Source of the DNA: Paucilactobacillus vaccinostercus DSM 20634
GTDB lineage: Bacteria; Bacillota; Bacilli; Lactobacillales; Lactobacillaceae
NCBI RefSeq assembly: GCF_001436295.1
Contig: NZ_AYYY01000021.1
Coordinates: 16,288-80,287 of the forward strand
DNA length: 64,000 nucleotides
Reading direction: 5' to 3'
Below, in pieces: positions 18,901-26,584 of this stretch. The number at the start of each line of letters is the position of its first letter. Within the stretch, counting starts at the first letter, position 1. The notes beneath the pieces are model-generated. The model worked only from the letters and a program-made list of their open reading frames with translations. It did not search any database and was not told the origin of the DNA. Position numbers and translations under genes: made by a program.

Positions 18901-20981
18901 ATCCAAGTCATGTATACCAAAAGGTACAGCAACCGGACGGTGTTAATGCGAATGGCCAAACGGTAACGATCACGCCAGTTGACCTGAGTGGTAATCTACT
19001 ATACGGCCAAACACCGATTACGATTCCAGGCGTAGCCGGTTATGAAGTGACAGTACCGGAAATTCCGGGATACACAGCAGTTACGGACACAACCGTGCCG
19101 ACCAATGGAGTTAATAAAGTGGTGTATGTGCCAAACGCTAATAATGGCACCGTCGGTGAAAACAACACGGCGGATGATGGCGCGATTGTCAGTGATCCAA
19201 GTCATGTGTACCAAAAGGTCCAACAACCGGACGGTGTTAATGCGAATGGTCAAACGGTGACAATTACACCAGTTGACCTGAGTGGTAATCCACTATACGA
19301 CCAAACACCGATTACGATTCCGGGAGTGGCCGGTTATGAAGTGATAGTACCGGAGATTCCGGGATACACAGCAGTCACGGACACAACCGTGCCGACGAAT
19401 GGGGTTAATAAAGTGGTGTACGTACCAAACACTAATAATGGCACCGTCGGTGAGAATGAAACAAATGATGATGGTGCAATTGTCAGTGATCCAAGTCATG
19501 TGTACCAGAAAGCCCAACAACCAGGCGGCGTTAATACCGATGGTCAAACGGTGACGATCACGCCAGTCGATTTAAGTGGTAATCCACTATACGGCCAAAC
19601 ACCGATTACGATTCCAGGAGTGGCCGGCTATGAAGTAACAGTGCCGGAAATTTCGGGATACACCCCAGTTACAGGCACAACTGTGCCGACGAATGGAATT
19701 AACAAAGTGGTATATGTTCCCAATGTTAATAATGGGACCGTCGGTGAAAACAACACGGCGGATGATGGGGCGATTGTCAGCGATCCAAACCACGTGTACC
19801 AAAAGGTACAACAACCAGCCGGTGTTAATGCCGATGGACAAACGGTGACACTTACACCAGTTGATCTAAGTGGTAATCCACTATACGGTCAAACACCCAT
19901 CACAATTCCAGGTGTAGAGGGTTATGAAGTGACAGTACCGGAAATTCCGGGATACACCCCAGTTACAGGCACAACTGTGCCGACCAATGGAATTAACAAA
20001 GTGGTGTATGTACCAAACGTTAATAATGGGACCGTCGGTGAAAATGAAACAAATGGTGATGGGGCGATTGTCAGTGATCCGAACCATGTATACCAAAAGG
20101 CACAACAACCAGCCGGGGTTAACACTGAAGGCCAAACGGTAACGATCGCGCCAGTTGACCTGAGTGGTAATCCACTATACGGTCAAACACCCATCACAAT
20201 TCCAGGTGTAGCGGGTTATGAAGTGACAGTACCGGAAATTCCAGGTTACACAGCGGTCACGGCTACGACCGTGCCTACCAATGGGGAGAATAAAGTCGTG
20301 TATGTACCAGTCAATGGAGGCTCTGTAGACCAAAATGGGACTCCTGAAACAAGTGAACCAGTTACGGATCCAGATCATGTCTACGAAAAAGATCAGGTGC
20401 CAGACACTGATGTACCATTTGTCGACTTAGCCACCGCCACAGTGACGATTACACCGGTAGATGTGAATGGCAATCCACTGTACGGACAGTCACCGATTAA
20501 GGTGCAAGGGGTGGCTGGGTATCCCGTTACTGTACCGAATATTGCTGGGTATACACCAACTGAAACGACAATCATTGCTACTAATGGCGTAAACGTTGTC
20601 ACGTATATTCCTAATAGAAATGCAGGAATTGTGCCTAATGATAGTGGTGAAGTGGCAACCAATGTTCGTGTGTATGAACGAAACCAAAGCCCAGATACTG
20701 ACGTACCACATACTTCAGTGACGGCGATTACAGAAAAGCAAGCGCAAAATTCGATTTCGACAACTGAAACCGTGCTTGATGAAAGCAACCAATCTGGCAC
20801 ACCATCAGCGTCTCAATCAAATAGAGATCATTTGTCAGTAAGTGCAGCTCGTTTGCCGCAGACTGATAATGCAAGTAACTACCTAGGAAAACTGGGAGTT
20901 ATAATGCTAAGTGTGGTCAGCTTGATAACGGCCCTGGGAGCACGAAAAAAGAAAGATTCCAAAATGCATGATCATGATTAA
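12957..20981 (+). CDS. Giant LPxTG-anchored MucBP-repeat adhesin with KxYKxGKxW signal
   Basis: 2674-residue cell-wall protein. Lys23-Trp31 (KLYKAGKVW) is the KxYKxGKxW signal motif followed by a hydrophobic stretch and a likely AxA cleavage site near residue 53. Residues about 55-190 are Ser/Ala-rich. A non-repetitive region about 195-330 may be the ligand-binding head. Several diverged MucBP-like modules follow (for example VKYVDENGN and INYVDQNGQ). Thirteen near-identical units then occupy 16380-20393, flanked by one diverged unit on each side. LPQTD at 2633-2637, a hydrophobic segment and RKKK form the sortase signal. Mucus or surface attachment is inferred from the MucBP family. Confidence 0.9.
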   Translation: MGDFDKKNRQLVYDQTTRRVHFKLYKAGKVWLAAGLATFTFGVTQMVGTTTLHAATVSETQTTVDNGLQQSSVTLSESAATASSAADSAADSSASTVVSTDSASAADESLNESSAASVASQSESNASSATNGSTADVAASAVASGDVSSSASGQNTDSSASNVTASNSTSAYGSPQTKSLVKAAVAATTPATSSATDPLPAGFSVGEPTYPDGVFHYDEDSDWYTFAQIGIDSGTTITFAIDRATQSNIQVGTVSVTDGVASISAVQDLAAGKSTYGGAMIFNEDQAIDVVVPSLNNINYIFDVYAYRTGNTHGWGSYAFLKPILQTQTTEYVDQDGNQIADPVVMTGLSGQSYTTSPSTQIMGYNPTASDNSTGFMSPFTTNGQTFVEVLYNNDGSKKATLTYTVDDYETGTMDYDFELATSPTTEHKGTLKYGEFIQVGTYNVTNPYLPQTTTITYTYDASDVNVTVKYVDENGNAIAADGIATGKFKQAITIEQPNITGYTYDQNYTVSDTDNASQYTVTDYTGENVVTLHYTTDDENVVILHMDSDGNLLNDATIGTGKYNQIFTADATNDKSFDIPGYRLDPTSNLAVKIGAGPNLINLKYDKLYTATINYVDQNGQQIDSSLLNNAATTLSGIVGENLIITSPKITGYTAYADNPSSYTVIANETTITLRYVKTTMTVSVNVTPTADGTKVTATVVDGDGNSVNAGQPIDPNDPTGPKWPSNLTTDEITNPVLASRNANDLDTVVIETVYPYTLSADGTTLTKGQSSIHEVYFVRTATVDFSDIKAPKITFGDWTPAVGLDMQNLIASYGADVIGSDLIPAINYEMAYAPKIKSGQTVLAYDGSGAQIQMKSMTFQGQSFTGIPAVEVSADSDDLTYYVVSFNSDQLSKQFTRTIHFQTADGTQLKPDTQQTASYTVKTSLDVSAPTNPKLISTVVWTDNNDTFAAVTAPDIQGYTATNGVQSQKINQTDKVDSEATIVYTANSVTADVTIPSNIGNQTVTGVVGTVGETIAVPVPVIEGYTANKTTVPATVNPDGTITTTETVTYTGNSVDYEIIPVDNAGNPLYGTSPIVETGLVGTKITVPNIPGYTPVATNQLVPADGSSVEVTYIPINNYGMVGENDNAEVATPVNLKEKVQQPAGVNANGQTVTITPVDLNGDPLYGQTPITIPGVAGYEVTVPEIPGYTPVTNTTVTTNGINQVVYVPNANYGTVGENESTDDGAIVSDPSHVYRKGQQPEGAFIDMNAGHMLPDDTAEVSNTHVYKKVQQPDGVNANDQTVTITPVDLSGNPLYGQAPITIPGVAGYEVTVPNIPGYTPVTDTTVPTNGVNKVVYIPKTDNGTVGENNATDNGAIVSDPSHVYQKAQQPGGVNTDGQTVTITPVDLDGNPLYGQTPITIPGVAGYEVTVPEIPGYTPATGTIVPTNGVNKVVYVPNTDYGTVGKNETTNDGTIVNDPSHVYQKVQQPEGTFIDMNAGHVLPDDTAEVSNTHVYKKVQQPDGVNANGQTVTITPVDLSGNPLYGQTPITIPGVAGYEVTVPEIPGYTAVTDTTVPTNGINKVVYVPNANNGTVGENNAPDDGAIVSDPSHVYQKVQQPDGVNANGQMVTITPVDLSGNPLYGQTPITIPGVAGYEVTVPEIPGYTPVTGTTVPTNGENKVVYVPKTDNGTVGENDTPDDGTIVSDPNHVYQKVQQPAGTNANGQTVTITPVDLSGNPLYGQTPITIPGVAGYEVTVPEIPGYTPVTSTTVPTNGVNKVVYVPNVNNGTVGENNAPDDGAIVSDPSHVYQKVQQPAGTNANGQTVTITPVDLSGNPLYGQTPITIPGVAGYEVTVPEIPGYTPVTSTTVPTNGENKVVYVPKTDSGTVGENDTPDDGAIVSDPSHVYQKAQQPAGVNADGQTVTITPVDLSGNPLYGQTPITILGVAGYEVTVPEIPGYTAVTDTTVPTNGENKVVYVPKTDYGTVGENDTPDDGAIVSDPSHVYQKVQQPDGVNANGQTVTITPVDLSGNLLYGQTPITIPGVAGYEVTVPEIPGYTAVTDTTVPTNGVNKVVYVPNANNGTVGENNTADDGAIVSDPSHVYQKVQQPDGVNANGQTVTITPVDLSGNPLYDQTPITIPGVAGYEVIVPEIPGYTAVTDTTVPTNGVNKVVYVPNTNNGTVGENETNDDGAIVSDPSHVYQKAQQPGGVNTDGQTVTITPVDLSGNPLYGQTPITIPGVAGYEVTVPEISGYTPVTGTTVPTNGINKVVYVPNVNNGTVGENNTADDGAIVSDPNHVYQKVQQPAGVNADGQTVTLTPVDLSGNPLYGQTPITIPGVEGYEVTVPEIPGYTPVTGTTVPTNGINKVVYVPNVNNGTVGENETNGDGAIVSDPNHVYQKAQQPAGVNTEGQTVTIAPVDLSGNPLYGQTPITIPGVAGYEVTVPEIPGYTAVTATTVPTNGENKVVYVPVNGGSVDQNGTPETSEPVTDPDHVYEKDQVPDTDVPFVDLATATVTITPVDVNGNPLYGQSPIKVQGVAGYPVTVPNIAGYTPTETTIIATNGVNVVTYIPNRNAGIVPNDSGEVATNVRVYERNQSPDTDVPHTSVTAITEKQAQNSISTTETVLDESNQSGTPSASQSNRDHLSVSAARLPQTDNASNYLGKLGVIMLSVVSLITALGARKKKDSKMHDHD
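16380..20393 (+). repeat. 13-unit tandem coding repeat array (294-bp period, two 390-bp units)
   Basis: Unit boundaries recur at 16380, 16770, 17064, 17454 and then every 294 bp to 20393: lengths 390, 294, 390 and ten times 294. Each 98-residue unit starts near QQP-G-NANGQTV and contains PVDLSGNPLYGQTPITIPG and GYEVTVPEIPGYT. The two 390-bp units carry an identical-position extra block of 32 codons (FIDMNAGH...LPDDTAEVSN). High nucleotide identity indicates recent expansion or homogenisation and possible copy-number variation. Confidence 0.9.
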
Positions 20982-21021
20982 GAAATGCTTGTCGCATTGC
21001 GAATCAAGAATCGTTATTTAA

Positions 21022-21077
21022 CTCAAAAAACGGAATCAAATTCAGTTGTCTAGCTGAATTTTGATTCCGTTTTTGAG
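21022..21077. terminator. Bidirectional terminator after the adhesin gene
   Basis: Long near-perfect stem centred at 21050: CGGAATCAAATTCAG on the left and CTGAATTTTGATTCCG on the right, flanked by A-run and T-run. It separates the adhesin from the convergent phosphatase gene. Confidence 0.88.
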
Positions 21078-21117
21078 CTGCTTGTTTTTAAAAATTTGGT
21101 TGCATGTGACCAAAACA

Positions 21118-21774
21118 TTAATTTAGATGATCGTAATAGATGACTTTAGGCGTTTGTTCGTCTGAAAGAATGACTTTTGTAATGCTGCCGTTTTGAGTCG
21201 GGTACCCCGTATCCAATTCTGGCGCGTATCGAGATATAATCGAGCGAATCGTGTTTCCATGAGAAACAACGACAATATTGTCTTGGTCTGCTGAATTTTG
21301 AAGTAGCTTGTCAAAACCATGGTTTAAGCGTTTCCAAAACATATCATTATTTTCAGCATCCCCATAGAGATCGGCTTTGTGAATTAAATCGCGAGCACGC
21401 TCGAGTCCAAATTTTTGCATAATTCCAGTTTCAGTAGTCGTTTGAACTTGTTCTCCCACGAACTGCCACATTTGGCTGAGATCATTACCTTCGAAGTAAC
21501 CGTGGCATTGTTCGCGTAATTCTGGAAACTCATAGGAAATTAAATGAATATTTTCTGGATTTTGCTTCAAGATAAGTCGGAGTGTTTCAACTGCGCGACC
21601 AGAATCACTACTAAAACCTGCCGCAAATTTGACGTTTGCTAATCGTTGACCAGCACCAATGGCATCTTTGATCCCTTTGTCGGTGAGGGGAGAGTCGATC
21701 CAGCCTTGAACTTTATTGTAACGGTTTAACATAGTTTGACCATGTCGTACAAAATACGCGGTGATAGTTTTCAT
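21118..21774 (-). CDS. Histidine phosphatase family protein (phosphoglycerate mutase-like)
   Basis: 218 residues with the catalytic RHG motif at Arg10-His11-Gly12 (YFVRHGQT) and the family context LTDKG at about 31-35. The second His is likely in VVVSHGNTIRS. It is an intracellular phosphatase or cofactor-dependent mutase relative; the substrate is unknown. The start ATG at 21774 is preceded by AGGAGGG. It is monocistronic and convergent with the adhesin gene. Confidence 0.85.
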   Translation of the reverse strand: MKTITAYFVRHGQTMLNRYNKVQGWIDSPLTDKGIKDAIGAGQRLANVKFAAGFSSDSGRAVETLRLILKQNPENIHLISYEFPELREQCHGYFEGNDLSQMWQFVGEQVQTTTETGIMQKFGLERARDLIHKADLYGDAENNDMFWKRLNHGFDKLLQNSADQDNIVVVSHGNTIRSIISRYAPELDTGYPTQNGSITKVILSDEQTPKVIYYDHLN

Positions 21775-21958
21775 GATGATAGTCCCTCCTAATAGTTTAT
21801 GTATTCACTAGAGCAACGATCGGAAACGGTAGCCACTTACTGAAAATAAGACTCCTGCTATAGGATAACTGTATCACACTAGAAAAGAATAAGTAAACGA
21901 ATACAATTCTTGAATTAAAATAACCTCAATCCGATAAGTTAAGATCAATTCATTGAAA

Positions 21959-22007
21959 AAAACGTGGGCGAGTACTCTCTGTTTTAAGAGAAAACTAGCT
22001 CACGTTT
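21959..22007 (-). terminator. Terminator of the LacI-type regulator gene
   Basis: AAACGTG...CACGTTT outer arms with an inner TCTCT/AGAGA stem lie directly after the stop codon at 22012. Confidence 0.6.
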
Positions 22008-22011
22008 CTGT

Positions 22012-23007
22012 TTAGTCGCGCCAATCAAATTCAGCTGGGACAATATTTTTACCTCGAACTTGTGTGCCATTACCGTTTAAAATTTCAATTAAAATTTCAG
22101 CACAACTCGCACCGATCAAGAATGGGTTCTGATGAATGAGCTTGATTTCGGGAGTGAGTGCGTGAGCAAGTCTGGTATCAGCAAATGCAGTTACCTGAAA
22201 TTGTTGTGGGTCGATGACTTTTGAGACAAACAAAGGCGCAATAAATTCCAACAACCAGCGTTCTTTTAAGGCAAAAAGGAGCGTCTTTTCATTTGTTTTT
22301 GAAATAAGCTGCATGAGTTCTGCTTTTACTTGTTGGCGTTGGTAAGATTCTTCGGGAATGTTAATCACATCTATTTTTTCAAAAACATCTTGAATACCAC
22401 GAAAACGCTCGCGTCGTGTGGAGGCCGCTGAGACGTCAGATGAGAGGACAATGACGCGGGTGAAACCGGCCCGGTAGAAGTAAGTTGCGGCACGCTGTGC
22501 AGATGCATAGTTATCGGTAATCACTTCTGGCCAAGAGGACTTCTCTAGTTCCCGGTCTGCAACAACGATTGGAATGTCACGTTTCACTTGTTGGCGAATG
22601 GTATCCGCAGTGTCTGTTAGCGGTTGTAAAATCAGACCATCAAAATTATTTTGATTAATCGAATTCAAAAGTTCATTTTCGCGCTGATTGTCCGAATCAG
22701 AATCAAATAGGACCCCGGTATAATGATGACTTTCAAGGATCGAATTTGCACCCTTAAAAAGTTCAGTCGAAAAATAATCATCGATGTTAGCAACGGCAAC
22801 GGCAACGATTTTGCTCGAATGAGTGACCATTTGTCTAGCGGCTGAATTCGGAACGTAATTTAATTTAGTGATGGCTTCCTTGATGGTTGCTGCAGTTTGA
22901 GTCGACATTCGGTTGAGTTCACCGTTTAAATATCTGGAAACCGTTGCAATAGAAACATTTGCAAGTGAAGCCACATCTTTCATGTTGGCTCTTTTTTTTA
23001 CTGTCAA
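22012..23007 (-). CDS. LacI-family transcriptional regulator
   Basis: About 331 residues. The N-terminal helix-turn-helix is classical (MKDVASLANVSIATVSRYLN), followed by a periplasmic-binding-protein-like sensor domain. I prefer the TTG at 23007, which has GGTGAT about 6 bases upstream; a GTG at 23016 is also in frame. It is divergent from the six-gene sugar operon beginning at 23270, and two related palindromes in between (23104-23117, 23204-23217) are probable operators. The inducer is presumably an intermediate of that operon's pathway. Confidence 0.9.
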   Translation of the reverse strand: MTVKKRANMKDVASLANVSIATVSRYLNGELNRMSTQTAATIKEAITKLNYVPNSAARQMVTHSSKIVAVAVANIDDYFSTELFKGANSILESHHYTGVLFDSDSDNQRENELLNSINQNNFDGLILQPLTDTADTIRQQVKRDIPIVVADRELEKSSWPEVITDNYASAQRAATYFYRAGFTRVIVLSSDVSAASTRRERFRGIQDVFEKIDVINIPEESYQRQQVKAELMQLISKTNEKTLLFALKERWLLEFIAPLFVSKVIDPQQFQVTAFADTRLAHALTPEIKLIHQNPFLIGASCAEILIEILNGNGTQVRGKNIVPAEFDWRD

Positions 23008-23103
23008 TATAATCACCAGTTCATTTTCTTAGTAATTTCATTTTACTCCTTGATTCAAAATAGCACTAGAAGAAATATTGTTCTCACCAAATTACAGGGT
23101 ATA

Positions 23104-23117
23104 GGTAAAGGGTTACC
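23104..23117 (+). promoter_or_regulatory. Candidate LacI-type operator 1
   Basis: GGTAAAGGGTTACC is an inverted repeat (GGTAA/TTACC). It resembles the second palindrome 86 bp downstream and lies between the divergent regulator and operon. Confidence 0.45.
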
Positions 23118-23203
23118 AAAACAAAGTGCAGTGTAAAAGATACGTAAACTATTGATTTAAAAGGGATTAAAATCAATTAATATAAAACGCTTGCTTTTTT
23201 ATA

Positions 23204-23217
23204 GGAAAACGTTTACC
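23204..23217 (+). promoter_or_regulatory. Candidate LacI-type operator 2
   Basis: GGAAAACGTTTACC is a near-perfect palindrome with the central ACGT typical of LacI/GalR-family operators, about 52 bp before the first operon gene. It only partly fits the cre consensus, so the local LacI-type regulator is the better candidate ligand. Confidence 0.55.
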
Positions 23218-23269
23218 ATAAAACTCGTAAATTTGAAAGCCGTTACATGTGGCAACTTGGAGGTAGAAA

Positions 23270-23527
23270 ATGGACAAACGAACAATCATAGATCCTGATC
23301 AATTTGCAATGCAATTTGCTAAATCAAACTATGCAAAGGGATTTAATGAAAAAGAAGTCGTCGTAGAAGCTAAAAAATTTTTACTGAGCTATTTAACTGC
23401 TTATTATTTGATTCAAGATTTTGATGATACTGAACGACAAAATTTTGAACAAACAACTGATAAAAAATTTCAGGATATGAGTTTTGAGGAACTGATGAAT
23501 AAGGTAATTCATCTTAATAAATATTAA
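23270..23527 (+). CDS. Small hypothetical protein, first gene of sugar operon
   Basis: 85-residue soluble, charged protein of unrecognised family; predicted mostly helical. ATG 23270 has GGAGGT upstream. It lies 14 bp before the isomerase gene and is the promoter-proximal gene of the operon, so it is translated with the pathway enzymes. It may be a regulatory or structural accessory, but nothing in the sequence shows this. Confidence 0.75.
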   Translation: MDKRTIIDPDQFAMQFAKSNYAKGFNEKEVVVEAKKFLLSYLTAYYLIQDFDDTERQNFEQTTDKKFQDMSFEELMNKVIHLNKY

Positions 23528-23541
23528 GGAGTGATTTAATA

Positions 23542-24291
23542 ATGGATATTATTTTAAATACTTGGGTTTTCGAGGATCGGGTTAAATCAGGTGTTGGCCA
23601 GGCTGAATTAGTCGAAAAAGCTGCGCAACTCCATGCTGATGGGTTGGAAATTCGGCGGGAATATTTTAAGGATTTTGCCACAGAGATGCCTTTAATTGCT
23701 CAAAAAGTTCGGGAACAGTCGTTAATTCTTAACTATAGTGTTCCGGACGAAGTCTTTTTACAAGATGGGTCATTTAATCCGAAACTTAAGCAATATTTTG
23801 ATGAAGCACATGCAATGGGAGTTACCAAAATCAAATTTAATACCGGCAACTTTGCAGATTTTCATGGTGATTTGGCCGCAGAACTGAAGCAACTACCACT
23901 TGATGAAATTCAAATGAATGTTGAAAACGATCAGACAGCCATTTCTGGAACTGTAACGGCAATTGAAACGTTCCTAACGGCTGCTAGAGAAGTCGGAATT
24001 AATGAAATTGGGTATGTCTACGATCTCGGTAATTGGGCATTTACGGGTGGCGACGCGGTAGAAGCCGCGAAAAAACTGGGAAAATATACTCATTACATTC
24101 ACTTGAAGAATACGATTAAAAATGAAACCGGTTTAGTAACGTCCGACGATTTGGATGATGGCCTGTATGACTGGCGTAAATTAATGACCATTCTTCCACA
24201 GGATCAGATGGTCGCCATTGAATTTCCAATGACCACGGATGAACAAATTAGTCATCAGATTGAGCTACTTCGGAACTGGAAGGGGCGGTAG
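23542..24291 (+). CDS. Sugar phosphate isomerase/epimerase (AP-endonuclease-2-like TIM barrel)
   Basis: 249 residues. Features of the xylose-isomerase-like TIM barrel family are GLEIRREYF, MNVENDQ, YVYDLGNW, YIHLKN and a late VAIEFPM; the conserved Glu, Asp and His residues would bind a divalent metal. It probably isomerises or epimerises a sugar or sugar acid at the start of the pathway. The start ATG has GGAGTG upstream. It lies in an operon with the transporter, kinase and hexulose-phosphate enzymes; its stop touches the next gene's start region. Confidence 0.8.
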   Translation: MDIILNTWVFEDRVKSGVGQAELVEKAAQLHADGLEIRREYFKDFATEMPLIAQKVREQSLILNYSVPDEVFLQDGSFNPKLKQYFDEAHAMGVTKIKFNTGNFADFHGDLAAELKQLPLDEIQMNVENDQTAISGTVTAIETFLTAAREVGINEIGYVYDLGNWAFTGGDAVEAAKKLGKYTHYIHLKNTIKNETGLVTSDDLDDGLYDWRKLMTILPQDQMVAIEFPMTTDEQISHQIELLRNWKGR

Positions 24292-24293
24292 TG

Positions 24294-25589
24294 ATGAGTT
24301 CAACAGTAATTGCGATTTTACTTCTTCTCTCGTTCTTTGGATTTATCTACTACATCGTTAAGGGCGGCAATTTGATGATCGGATTTTTCATTATGGCGAT
24401 TCTCTGGTCAATCATTGGGATGATTCCGTTTCAAACTGCAATTCAGAAGGTTTTTGCTGAACCAGCCCTCAACTATGGGCCAACAATTATGTATATCGTA
24501 TTTGGGTCGTGGTTTGGCCGGGTACTGGTTGATAGTGGGATTGCGCCAGCAATTTCTGAAACCACCAATAAAGTTGGTAAACGGCGCCCACTGATTGCGG
24601 CAATATTAGTTGTTTTGGTCACTTCGTTTATTTTTATCAGTGCTTATGGAGTAGGATCGGTTATTGCCATTGGTGTAATTTTGCTGCCAATCTTGCTTTC
24701 AATTGGGTTACCACGTGATATTGCGCTAACAGCATTTGCTTTAGCTGTCGGTGCACCAATGTATTTGAACGTTGTTTTATACAATCAAATTAAAGCTTTT
24801 TTCCCACATGCACATTATGGCGGCACTTACCTTCAGTTTGGTTGGATTGCGATGGGCATTCAGATTGTACTGATTATTATCTTCTTGGTTTTGAATCGAA
24901 AAAAATTTGATGCAAGTCATGCAGACGAGAATTTAGCTAAGATTGGTGCCCTTGAAAATCAGGGCACTCAGGAAGGTAATAAAGTACCGAAGATCGCTTT
25001 TATTGTGCCAGTGATTCCAGTGTTGATGAACATGTTGTTTCAGTGGGATGCCATTCCTGCACTTACATTGGCAACCTTAATTGCGATTGTTTTAACCGGG
25101 CATGCACGCCACTACAAGGGATTTGTGAAATTCTTGAATGATACGATCCAACAAGCAATCTCAGATATTGCAGGATTGATCATGTTCTTGATGGCTTTGA
25201 TTATGTTTAGTGGGGCAGCCTCAATGAATGCGAACCGATTTAAGCCGCTTTTCGAAGCAATTTTACCGCATGATCATCTAATTTTGGCATTAGCCTTAGG
25301 AATTTTTGCACCATTAGCCCTATTTAGAGGTCCTTTGCATGTCTGGGGAGCCGGTGCCGCGACAGCAGCAGTTTTGTCTGGAACCGGATTGTTCAGCGAT
25401 GCCTTCCTATTACCATTACTATATGTACCAACCTTGATGGCTGTTTCGACAGATATCACACAATCTTGGAACGTTTGGGGTCTGGATTATATGAAAGTTC
25501 AATCAAAGGACTTTTTGAAACGAGGGATACCGATTATGTGGATTGTGTCGATTGTAAACGAGCTGTTAGTTTACCACTTCTTTGGGTAA
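24294..25589 (+). CDS. GntP-like / ion-transporter superfamily permease
   Basis: About 431 residues with some 11-12 hydrophobic segments. The arrangement, with a cytoplasmic charged loop near residues 200-230 and a pair of similar halves, recalls gluconate/citrate-type secondary transporters. The ATG at 24294 is preferred over the overlapping GTG at 24291 because of the AGGGG spacing. The gene follows the isomerase directly (3-bp gap). It most likely imports the sugar acid or polyol degraded by the operon; the substrate is not identified. Confidence 0.75.
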   Translation: MSSTVIAILLLLSFFGFIYYIVKGGNLMIGFFIMAILWSIIGMIPFQTAIQKVFAEPALNYGPTIMYIVFGSWFGRVLVDSGIAPAISETTNKVGKRRPLIAAILVVLVTSFIFISAYGVGSVIAIGVILLPILLSIGLPRDIALTAFALAVGAPMYLNVVLYNQIKAFFPHAHYGGTYLQFGWIAMGIQIVLIIIFLVLNRKKFDASHADENLAKIGALENQGTQEGNKVPKIAFIVPVIPVLMNMLFQWDAIPALTLATLIAIVLTGHARHYKGFVKFLNDTIQQAISDIAGLIMFLMALIMFSGAASMNANRFKPLFEAILPHDHLILALALGIFAPLALFRGPLHVWGAGAATAAVLSGTGLFSDAFLLPLLYVPTLMAVSTDITQSWNVWGLDYMKVQSKDFLKRGIPIMWIVSIVNELLVYHFFG

Positions 25590-25621
25590 CGAAATGATAA
25601 ATAAGAAATGAGGAATATAAA

Positions 25622-26584
25622 ATGAGTGAAGTTATTACAATTGGCGAACCAGTGGTCACGTTTGCCGCTACTGACCCGGATGTCTCGCTAGCGAAGGCCG
25701 AAAATTTTAAGAAAATTTTGGGTGGTGCCGAATTAAATGTTGCGATCGGTATTCGTCGATTAGGTCATAGCGTTGATTATTTTTCACAGGTGGGAACCGA
25801 TCCACTGGGCGACTATGTGATTGATACAATTAAAAATCACCAAATTGGAACCGAGCATATTAGCCGGGATTCAGAGCATTTTACGGGCCATCAACTAAAA
25901 CAGCTCGTCACAGTTGGGGATCCGAAAACATTTAACTACCGAAAAGATTCAGCTGCTTCTCATCTACAGAGTCACGCTTTAGAAGATATCGATCTAAGTG
26001 ATGTTAAATTTGCCCACATGTCTGGTATCTTTCCAGCAATTTCAGCAACGGCCGAGAAATCGTTCCGAGTTCTGTATGAAAAATTACATCAAAATAAAAT
26101 TCCGACCACGTTCGATCCTAATCTCCGGCCATCGCTTTGGGGTGACCAAGAGCGAATGATTCGAACGATTAATGAGTTGGCAACGAACGCCGATATCGTG
26201 TTACCGGGTGTAGATGAAGGGGAAATTTTGATGGGATCTCGTGATCCTGAAAAGATAGCTGATTTCTATTTAAAGAGTCCAAAAACATCGGTTGTCATGG
26301 TTAAGGTGGGTGCTAAAGGGGCCTTTGTTAAAACTAAAAAGCAATCAGGTCAACTGATTCCAGGTTTCAAAGTGGATCAAGTTGTTGATACAGTTGGTGC
26401 TGGCGATGGATTTGCCCTAGGTGTAATTACGGCACTTCTTGAAGGAAAGTCACTGGAATTGGCGGCGTTACGCGGGAATGCCGTTGGTGCGATGCAGGTT
26501 CAAGTTTTAGGGGATAATGAAGGTTATCCAACTCGCGAAAAATTACTGCAATTTTATAAAAAACAAGGGGTAGAAGAAAAATGA
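25622..26584 (+). CDS. PfkB-family sugar kinase (2-keto-3-deoxygluconate kinase-like)
   Basis: 320 residues. PfkB signatures are GGAELNVAIGIRRLG near residue 34 and DTVGAGDGF at 256-264, where Asp262 is the catalytic base. FDPNLRPSLW in the middle is typical of KdgK-type kinases. It probably phosphorylates the imported or isomerised sugar (acid). The operon has no KDPG aldolase, so a conventional Entner-Doudoroff role is doubtful. The last 4 bases overlap the next gene, indicating coupling. Confidence 0.85.
   Translation: MSEVITIGEPVVTFAATDPDVSLAKAENFKKILGGAELNVAIGIRRLGHSVDYFSQVGTDPLGDYVIDTIKNHQIGTEHISRDSEHFTGHQLKQLVTVGDPKTFNYRKDSAASHLQSHALEDIDLSDVKFAHMSGIFPAISATAEKSFRVLYEKLHQNKIPTTFDPNLRPSLWGDQERMIRTINELATNADIVLPGVDEGEILMGSRDPEKIADFYLKSPKTSVVMVKVGAKGAFVKTKKQSGQLIPGFKVDQVVDTVGAGDGFALGVITALLEGKSLELAALRGNAVGAMQVQVLGDNEGYPTREKLLQFYKKQGVEEK

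Noticed and set aside
16200..20378. Many open minus-strand frames of about 84 codons across the adhesin repeats
   Set aside because: They recur with the 294-bp repeat period and are a by-product of the plus-strand codon pattern; none has a credible independent start.
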